Source of the DNA: Myxocyprinus asiaticus
Lineage: Eukaryota; Chordata; Actinopteri; Cypriniformes; Catostomidae
DNA length: 64,000 nucleotides
NCBI RefSeq assembly: GCF_019703515.2
Contig: NC_059382.1
Coordinates: 11,480,001-11,544,000, forward strand
Direction: 5' to 3'
Below the pieces are notes generated by a model. The model did no database searches. It was not told where the DNA came from and saw only the letters and a program-made list of their open reading frames with translations. The stretch's first letter is position 1. The number at the start of each line of letters is the position of its first letter. Below, piece by piece: positions 39,787 to 64,000 of this stretch. The position numbers and the translations under genes are program-made.

Positions 39787-40501
39787 TATATATAATGTTT
39801 TTACATTATAAGGTTTGGCAGTCCCTCTATCAGAATTTATATGAGCCTACATAGATGGCCTAGTTTGTCAAACTCTATTTTATTCAGTAGGAATGTATCA
39901 AAGCCTGTTCATACGGGTTAATGTCCCTCTATTCTGGTCTATTCCCTAACTAGAGGTGACCTAATATGAAAATACATACTTTAGTCGGACAACTGAAGTA
40001 GCTTAAAGACTTTGTATTTGTATAAATTCTACTAGTCAAAAACGCCTGCATAACTGTTTGGGTAATTATCGTGTAGTGAAAGTGAAATAACTCAATACTA
40101 TAACCCACTCTTACAAATTTATATTGGCTAGTTGAATTTACCCTCAAAAGTGACTCATAAATTCGACCCATAAACTATTAAATAAAGGTCTTAATTTTTA
40201 AAAGTCATAAAACTAGTTAATATAGAGAAATGTCAGTCTGGAAGGGTCTAGCGTTTTGATGTTTGATGCTCCCTAGTTTGTCATGCGCAACATGTTGCTG
40301 CCTCATCACGCATTTCTCGCGACCACAATAAACTTACATTTTTAGCCTTCGTCCAATACAGAACCGTTTCAGGTAACTGGATTCGGGAAATGTAAAATAT
40401 ACGGTGGAAGTTATGAATATTTCATACAAAGTGTGGAGTTACAGAGGTAAGAAATTAATTTGCTTCATATGACGGTCGCTAAAATAGGCGAATAAACCTA
40501 C

Positions 40502-40620
40502 CTGTGAGATGACGACTTTTCTCGACTACTCCGCCATCGTTAAAGTTGATGCAGTAGCGGTGAATTCTCGCACTTGCCTCGAGATATGCGCAGCCTCTAC
40601 CTTGTTTTAACTGTCAATCA
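40502..40620 (-). promoter_or_regulatory. candidate upstream promoter and 5' leader exon
   Basis: A small CpG-containing island in AT-rich DNA, about 1 kb downstream of the rxfp2 stop. On the minus strand a consensus donor CACAG|GTAGGT (donor 40501-40496) follows a leader containing ACGATGGCGGAG, the YY1-like element common just downstream of transcription starts. The ATG there (40537) opens only a 3-codon frame (M-A-E-stop), so the exon would be non-coding or carry a tiny upstream ORF. It is positioned to serve as a leader exon for fry. The right edge is approximate. Confidence 0.4.
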
Positions 40621-40720
40621 ACCGAGTAGCGTGAAGAATCAAGCTCCTCCTACTGAATTCATTCCCTCCCACAAATAGCGTCTTGAAACAGTAGCCCACG
40701 TTTGCTGTCAATGTACCTTA

Positions 40721-40734
40721 TTACCATGGTAACC
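40721..40734. promoter_or_regulatory. RFX/X-box-like palindrome
   Basis: TTACCATGGTAACC is a near-perfect palindrome of the X-box type (GTNRCC-N-RGYAAC) bound by RFX factors. It lies about 100-200 bp upstream, on the minus strand, of the candidate leader exon at 40.5 kb. The match is by motif only. Confidence 0.35.
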
Positions 40735-41091
40735 AGAATTTCCGCCAAAATACCATAGTTACTACAGTTATTTTTACTACTGTAAAATCAAACATTAATA
40801 TGGAATGTGCAAATAGACTAAGAAGCATTTTGTAATTTAAATGTATTTTTAAATTTATGAATTATATTATTTATTATTATACTATTTTATTTATATATTT
40901 ATTAATACATAAAATGCATGTAAATATACCATATATATATAAATATATATGTATATGTATACGTATATACATACATACATACACCAGTCAGCCACAACAT
41001 TAAAACCACCTGCCTATTTTTGTGTAGGCCTCCCTGGTGCCGCAAAAACAGCGCCAACCCGCATCTCAGAATAGCATTATGAGATGCTATT

Positions 41092-41325
41092 CTACTCACC
41101 ACAATTGTACATAGCGGTTATCTGAGTTACCGTAGACTTTGTCAGTTCAAACCACTCTGGCCATTCTCTGTTGACCTCTCTCATCAACAAGGCATTTCCG
41201 TCCACAGAACTGCCCCTCACTGGATGTTTTTTGTTTTGTTTTGTTTTTTGGCACCATTCTGAGTAAATTCTAGAGACTGCTGAGTGTGAAAGTCCCAGGA
41301 AATCAGCAGTTACAGAAATTCTCAA
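41092..41325 (-). pseudogene. Tc1-like transposase fragment
   Basis: The frame reads ISVTADFLGLSHSAVSRIYS EWCQ and EVNREWPEWFELTKSTVTQI TAMYNCGE, which resembles the helix-turn-helix region of a Tc1 transposase family common in teleosts. No catalytic domain follows. Lies between rxfp2 and the candidate promoter. Confidence 0.7.
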
Positions 41326-41621
41326 ACCAGATATGATATCTGGATATCTTGTTTTTTTATGGTAAATTTTAACACTTTTGTATTATTGTCCAACCATAAT
41401 AGCTTAAGGTGTTTGATCAAGCATAGGCCTACAATGTAAACCACCATTATGTCTGCACAAGAACCAAATTTGACTGCAGTCCATGATCCTGTGGTTATGC
41501 CAGTCCACCACTAAGGAGCTGTATAAATACATCCTTTTTAAAGTGCCCTTGCACCTCTTTTGTAACTCTGTAGATCCACTACAGACAAAATTCAAAGTTC
41601 AACCAATACAAATGGGTGTCT

Positions 41622-58085
<16,464 letters not shown>

Positions 58086-58089
58086 CTGT

Positions 58090-60400
58090 GGGAGGAAATA
58101 AAAAAACAATCTGCAATTTGGGCAACAGGTGGTTGTTTCACAGGTGTACAAAACTTCACAGCACAGAGAAAGCTAATCGTTAAAAAAGGAGAAATTTACC
58201 ATATGCTGCAACACTTATTTGTAGATTTGTAAAACAAGCATAGCCCCAAACAGACCACGTGAATTTAGATTATTCTGTCTTTGAATCGCTTAGGCATACT
58301 GCCATCTTTGGAGTGTCTAAAGAACTGTCCTCAAACATGCGTAGCAACATATACTTTAAGAATGAATAAATATTTAGATACTGAAGAACAGATTTAGCCA
58401 TTAACCAGCAAAAATGAGAAGCCTCAGTCTTGTGAGCCTAATAGCCTGTTCATCGTCAGCCAAGCCGACAAAAGCTTTTCTTCTTTATAGCTACTACTTC
58501 AATATTTGAAATAACATCAGTTAAACAGTTTTTAGGCTACACAACTAATCTAGTGCTTGTTATCCAGTGCAGATCTGCTAAGTCTTTTAAAACGCTCATT
58601 AATCAACAGACAACAACAAAGAGAATCCAAGTTTTAATGGTGTGCTATAAAAAAACTGCCATATTGAGATTAACAAGCAGTAACAAGCTCTAATGAAGGT
58701 GACATAAAAACTTCACCGGATTCAACAGAAACATTAATCAACAGTTCAGTTTTGGTAGTGTCAACTCCAGGAACCAATTGTGTTTTGTGTCATATAAACA
58801 GGGCATTAGAAGTGCATGTTGACAACTCCATTATTCAAGCCTCTATGCAGATTTGTTGTCTCGGTGGCTGTGTAAAAACATCTTCCTAAGATCAATGCAA
58901 TAAAAGTTGCAGCATGCATCTTGAGGAGGTCTTAGGAACTCAATTAGTATGCATGCACGAGACAACAAAAATACAACCAACAGAGTAGCAGATAACGAAT
59001 ATACAAAAAGTGATATACTGGGACACATGTATACACATATATATTAGTGCTGTCAAACTATTACATTTTTTAGCACGTTCTCTTGTAGTTAATCACAATT
59101 AATCGCAATATCTCATGAGTGGACAAAATATGCTTCATTCAGATGTTTTTATTGTTTTTCTGTCATTTACAAACAGCCTTCCATACCAACAGAGTTGGTA
59201 CAACAGAAAATGAACACAGCACAATTCAAAATATGTAAAACAAATTATATATATATATATAGTTGTATGTGTATTATGACAGGACATATTTACTTCCTTC
59301 TATGGTGTTTTAACAGACAGAGGAGCACAGTGGAATTAAATAGCTCTGGTCATTTGACTATTTGCACCACTCATGCAGAAAAAAAAGTCTGTACTGTCAT
59401 TTACAATTGACAGCTCTGTGTAAAATACATCATCAACTACTTTTATAGACCCTTTTCACACCATTTGGTGGGATTAAATGGGCTAATGACAGTGTAGATT
59501 ACAGTTCCAGCATCTTCTGCAGTTCTACAGTGGCTAGTGCACTATCAAACACACTATTATGAGACACTGTGACAGAACCTTGGAGAAATGTCTAGAAATG
59601 TCAGACAAATTCAAAAACTGTTTGAGCTGCACTGCTAAGGAGGACTTTCCTGACAGTTTGTGAAGTTCAAAAGCAGCCAGTGTTATTGCCGTCTCGTGTA
59701 CCAGTTTAAAACTCTTCCTTTAGCGCATCGGTTGATTAACAGGAGAGTAGATCACGAAATTCATGCACAAACTCAACGGGAGAGTTAATCCATGATAACA
59801 TGTAAACAAACAACATAACAGAATGGCTCGCACCCATTTCGGATGATTCAATCAGAAGTGGACAAGCGAGACACATCACCGTTATAACTGGTCGTATTAT
59901 GCTTCTTTTTTGACCACTTGTTTGGATTTCGTGGGAGAGACTCTGGTATAATGACACATTAATCATTAGGCCTATGTCAGTGTATTATTACATGATATAG
60001 CACAAAAAGTAAAAGAAGAAAAAGAAAGTGCTTAAAATGCTCACCGTTTTATTATACACTCAAAAAAAGGAATTTTTTCAGGTTGTTCACTCTACTTAAT
60101 TAAAATTAACTAAAGCAACACAATTCTAGAACATTTTGTCTTAACTTAAATTCATTACATTAAATTCAATAACATTTGTAAAATGTAAGTTTATTTAATT
60201 CATTCGAGTAAGGCCTACATGAATATTTTTGTAGCATTAATGAAACTTAGATATCCCAGCATGCTTTGCAGGGGACTGGATGGTGTGAACAAATGTTGAA
60301 ACTAAGTGTTATTTTATGCATTTTTGAGCAAGATAAGAACAGGATGAGTTTTGTTCATGTTTACTGTTCTGTTTAAAAAAACATTTTAAAGTAATATTTG
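58090..60400. other. rxfp2 5' side, no further exon found
   Basis: Searched for LRR, LDLa and signal-peptide exons on the minus strand and found none. 59045-59110 (AGTGCTGTCAAACTATTACA, then TTAATCACAATTAATCGCAA) resembles a hAT-type MITE end. The rest is AT-rich. Confidence 0.45.
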
Positions 60401-61391
60401 TGTAACATGCAGGAACGAGGTGAGAGAAGATCTATGTTCAGGCTTTAATAAAGAACTCAAAACTCAACCATGGAACAAACCATTATATCTATGAAAGGAA
60501 AACAACAGACAAAGACAGAAAACAGGAGGGCAATATACAAGAACTAACAAGATTAACAAGACACAGCTGGGATCAGTCAAGGGGAACACAGAGAATAGAG
60601 ACACAACAAGGAAAACACAGAACTTCAAATTAAGGGTCCGTTTACACGACAAAGTTTTTAACTAAAACCGGAAAACGTTTTATGCGTTTTTGCTGTTCGT
60701 TTACACGACAACGATGCACTAAAAACGGAAAAGTTTTTCCTTTGCATTTTTAAAAAGTTTCGCATACAGAGGACAAAGTTGTCAAAATGATCCCCGTTCA
60801 CATGAATCCACGAAAACGACTAAAAACGCAACATTATGCATGTCAGGCCAGTAGTTGGCAATGTCACTTTGTAAAGAAACACTACGCATCTGCGCACATA
60901 AGCATTCTTCCTCAGAGCGGTGAATACAAACAATGAAGATGGCGATCGCTGGTCGTAGTAGTGATGCAGTAAATCTACACTTTGCTGGAGACGCGTCAAT
61001 AAACTCAAAATCTTGAGCAGTACAAACACAGTCCTGTAGTCTGCCATTGTAGTTTTGAATGTCTCGCGTGTTGTTTTGAAGTACTTGCACGCATGCCTAC
61101 AGCCTGAACACATAATACGCGTGCGCACGACGTCATCGTTTTCACAAATTCACGTTTTTGTATGTTTACACGGAGACAGTAATGGCATCATTTTCAAAAA
61201 CGTGCACTTTGAAACCCGTTTTCAAACGTTTGCGTTTGCGTTTTCAGGCCCCAAAATGCCATTGTCGTGTAAACGAACAGCCAAAACGCATAAAAAGTTT
61301 TCAGTTTTTAGTTGAAAACGTTGTCGTGTAAACGGCCCCTAAATGTCTAAATTCTCTAGTGGCCGCTAGGGAGAATGTCCCAAGTGTTACA
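60401..61391 (-). repeat. LTR of a minus-strand LTR element, interrupted
   Basis: Read on the minus strand it starts TGTAACACTTGG (61391) and ends CATGTTACA (60401). A polypurine tract, GATGGGGGACTC, lies immediately before it on that strand. Without the inserted 706-bp element the LTR would be about 282 bp. The AATAAAG near 60451 is on the other strand. Confidence 0.65.
60634..61339. mobile_element. PIF/Harbinger-like element inside an LTR
   Basis: The termini GGGTCCGTTTACACGAC and GTCGTGTAAACGGCCCC are inverted and flanked by TAA (60631-60633, 61340-61342). Subterminal AACGTTTT/GTTTACACGACAAC motifs repeat inside. Minus-strand frames of 102 codons show no known domain, so it is likely non-autonomous. 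Confidence 0.8.
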
Positions 61392-61453
61392 GAGTCCCCC
61401 ATCTAAGGAATGGCTCCTGACATTCCATAACACATAAAACAAAAAAATATTTA

Positions 61454-61669
61454 ATGGAGCCGGTGGAGGGCCCGGAGGCAGGCGTAGACCAGGGGACCAG
61501 GGTGGAGCCGGTGGACAGGGAAGTGGCTCCAGAAAGGGAGCAAGGTCTGGCAGCCAGTAAGACAGAGACTCAGGGGTTGGAGCCGCAAGAGGCAGCCTCG
61601 GGTAACTGGACAGATTCAGGGAACTGGATAGGCTCGTCGACAGCCTCGGGTAACTGGAGAGGCTCGTAG
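61454..61669 (+). other. low-complexity internal region of the minus-strand LTR element
   Basis: The plus strand has a 71-codon open frame rich in Gly, Glu and Pro with GNWTDSGNWIGS-type repeats. Given the LTR and polypurine tract to its left, this is probably the reverse side of the element's repetitive 3' internal region. No domain recognised. Confidence 0.45.
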
Positions 61670-62348
61670 ATAGCCTCTAAATGGAATAAAACGATTTCAT
61701 TCAAGTTGTATCAAAATGTGCCTTTGAAGTTGTGGCGTCTGTACTCACCGTGGATCAACTCAAAACAAGCTTGCACTGAGATGACTTAAGTGAAAAATAT
61801 TCATTTATTCATCAGACTTATTCCTTGAACATGTTAGACTGGCATTCCCCACTGAATTTTATCCTGACTTTTGAAAAACATTTTAAGTGACATTGTCGAT
61901 GGGCACCACATATGATGACATATATGATGTAGGTTCAAGTGTTGGACTTTGCTGCTTTAGGTAAGACAGTGTTTATTCTTCATTATTTATATTGGCTGCC
62001 ATGTTGATGGAAAAACAAATAATGCATATTTATTTTATTGATTATTATAAATAATGACATGAAGACCTACTTTCTAAATATCTGTTTGTTTACTATGTTG
62101 TTTTGACATGAGTGTTGTACAGTAGCTAGCATGAGCTATAATGTCTCTTGTATGCAATGCATGGCTTATTTGTAAGGAATGCATAACATAGCAGAAGAGA
62201 AAGTAGCTGTGAGAAAAAAGTAATGCAAAGCTAAAGTAACACTTTACTTTCCATAAAAAAAAAAAACTTTTTAAGTTACTTTTTTAAGGAGTAACTTAAT
62301 GTTCTAACAAATTACTTTTAAAAGTAACGTTACCCAACACTGTATATA

Positions 62349-62422
<74 letters not shown>

Positions 62423-63190
62423 GCACAATAAAATTAACGCGCCTTACGTAATCAGACTACTTTTTCGAGTAACAAGTAAAGTAACGCAATATTTTTATTT
62501 TAGACCATAATATCTGAGTTACTTTTTAAATAAAGTAACGCATTGCTTTTGTACACCTCTACTGTCCCTGTATTGTGAGAAATTAGGAGTAAAAGTGTGC
62601 AAACTTTGGGGAGGAGACATAGTGCATGTGTGTGAGGCCAGAGACTATTTAGCAGAGATAAGTCACTTCTATTTAAATGAATGGTAGAAATTGGAACACC
62701 CACCAAGAAGCTCTAGCACCCAACAGTCAATGGATGTAGAAAATAAGTCCCGCCTTGCGGGTAAACAGCTAATCACCTTTTAGATACAGGCATCGCCTGT
62801 CAATCAACTCGCTAACGCGCATGCGCATTTTGTGTTTTAGAGTAATATGAGGTCAACATTCGGTTGAGTGAAACATGGTTGATTCATTTGTTAATACATA
62901 CTGCATTAAAAAATCAGTAAACTTGTTTAGGCAGAGGGATTTTAAGGCTAGTTTTCCACTGGCCACGACATGATATACAGGGTGAAATACTCGCTCAATT
63001 CACTGACTTATGCAGCTGAACTGCTCCATGTTACAGCTCCCCTGTAACTGGGAGAATGGGAAAAGCTTACTCTGGATCAGTGGCTCCAACAAGCAACATT
63101 CTACATCGATTGTGTACACAGAGAAAATGTCTTAGTTCCTAAAAAGATTAAATTTTTTATTTTATAAATGTATATATATATATATATATA
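61670..63190. other. rxfp2 5' side, repeats only
   Basis: Includes a TTAAGTTACTTTTTTAAGGAG / AAAAGTAACGTTACCC repeat around a TA microsatellite. No exon recognised. The CCACG|GTGAGT at about 61749 looks like a donor but has no good frame. Confidence 0.4.
62346..62420. repeat. (TA)n-(CA)n microsatellite
   Basis: TA run followed by ACACACACACGCAC. It sits between AAAAGTAACGTTACCCAACACTG-type repeat sequence (about 62220-62340) and a related AAAGTAACGCAA stretch (62475-62560). Confidence 0.9.
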
Positions 63191-63196
63191 CACACA

Positions 63197-63733
63197 CACT
63201 ACCGGTCAAAAGTTTTGAAACAATTGACTGAAATGTTTCTCATGATCTTAAAAATCTTGATCTGAAGGCGTATGCTTAAATGTTTGAAATTAGTTTTGTA
63301 GACAAAAATATAATTATGCCACCATATTAATTTATTTCATTATAAAACAAAAATTTAATTGAAAAAAAAGTTTTTGAAATTGATGACTTGGACCAAATAA
63401 TAAAGAAAAGCAGCCAATAAGTGCTCAGCATAGATGGGAAACAATACTGTTTAAAAAGCATCCCAGGGTGATATCTCAAGAAGTTGGTTGAGAAAATGTC
63501 AAGAGTATATGTCTGCAAATTCTAGGCAAAGGGTGACTACTATGAAGATGCTAAAATATAACACAGTTTTGATTTATTTTGGATTTTGTTTAGTCACAAC
63601 ATAATTCCCATAGTTCCATTTATGTTATTCCATAGTTTTGATGACTTTACTATTATTCTAAAATGTGAAAAATAAATAAATAAATAAAATTCTAATAAAG
63701 AATGAGTAAGTGTTTCAAAACTTTTGACCAGTA

Positions 63734-63736
<3 letters not shown>
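63197..63736. mobile_element. Tc1/mariner-type MITE
   Basis: The inverted ends CACTACCGGTCAAAAGTTTT and AAAACTTTTGACCAGTAGTG bound an AT-rich interior without a transposase. TA/CA microsatellites abut both ends. Confidence 0.8.
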
Positions 63737-63764
<28 letters not shown>

Positions 63765-63767
<3 letters not shown>

Positions 63768-64000
63768 GCACTAGCTACCAAAAGTTTGGAACAATGTACA
63801 GATTTTGCTGTTTCGGAAGAAAATTGGTACTTTAATTCATCAAAGTGGCATTCAACTGATCACAAAGTATAGTAAGGACATTACTGGTGTAAAAACAGCA
63901 CCATCACTATTTGAAAAAAGTCATTTTTGATCAAATCTAGACAGGCCCCATTTCCAGCAGCCATCACTCCAACACCTTATCCTTGAGTAATAATGCTTAA
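63765..64000. mobile_element. left end of another Tc1-like element, cut by window
   Basis: The sequence beginning GCACTAGCTACCAAAAGTTT has the look of a Tc1-type terminus (CACT...CCAAAAGTTTGGA) and continues to the window end without a closing inverted copy. Confidence 0.55.

Noticed and set aside
40380..40452. Plus-strand donor CAGAG|GTAAGA at about 40447 suggesting a divergent gene
   Set aside because: The geometry is wrong for a shared promoter with the minus-strand leader, and no coding exon follows on the plus strand.
61731..61790. Possible small minus-strand rxfp2 exon ending at GTGAGT near 61749
   Set aside because: Two frames contain stops and the third (QACFELIH) resembles no part of the receptor; no good acceptor.
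58090..64000. Search for the rxfp2 LDLa module and LRR cap exons
   Set aside because: No Cys-rich LDLa pattern or LRR-cap frame with splice sites seen; these exons are probably beyond the window.

Overview
The window looks like nuclear DNA of a cyprinid-type teleost fish. It is AT-rich and intron-rich, with long TA microsatellites. It is packed with fish-type DNA transposons (Tc1, including a Sleeping Beauty-like copy, hAT, PIF/Harbinger-like), tRNA-derived SINEs, and LTR, Gmr1-like and DIRS-like retroelement remnants. Species is not determined.

Two conserved genes are present, both on the minus strand, so transcription runs right to left. The right part (41.6-58.1 kb) holds 13 exons of a relaxin-family leucine-rich-repeat GPCR, best read as rxfp2: nine LRR exons and four exons for the seven-transmembrane domain and tail. 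The 5' end (signal peptide, LDLa module, LRR cap) was not found and probably lies beyond 64 kb. The left part (1-27 kb) holds the first six coding exons of fry (furry homolog). The rest of that very large gene continues off the left edge. The order rxfp2 then fry on the same strand matches the human chr13 RXFP2-FRY arrangement, which supports both names.

The fry 5' region is the most interesting unique-sequence part. Besides the canonical first coding exon at 26.9 kb, I see two further candidate first coding exons on the minus strand (16.5 kb and 31.8-32.0 kb). All three end in phase 1 and could splice to the common second coding exon at 11.2-11.4 kb. A possible non-coding leader exon with a consensus donor, a YY1-like ATGGCGG element and an RFX-type palindrome lies at 40.5-40.7 kb, just downstream of the rxfp2 stop.

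Between and inside these genes are mobile elements. They include a Russian-doll cluster at 18.1-21.8 kb (a hAT element carrying a solo LTR, and a separate PIF-like element, both inside a Sleeping Beauty-like Tc1); an apparently intact Tc1 transposase gene with DD34E at 38.2-39.8 kb; a Tc1 with one frameshift in an rxfp2 intron; a zf-BED hAT with perfect 8-bp target duplications; a pol remnant with integrase upstream of reverse transcriptase (Gmr1-like order); two LTR-retroelement 3' ends with polypurine tracts; and a short DIRS-like element with perfect 43-bp inverted ends. Remaining sequence is intronic or intergenic with decayed interspersed repeats.
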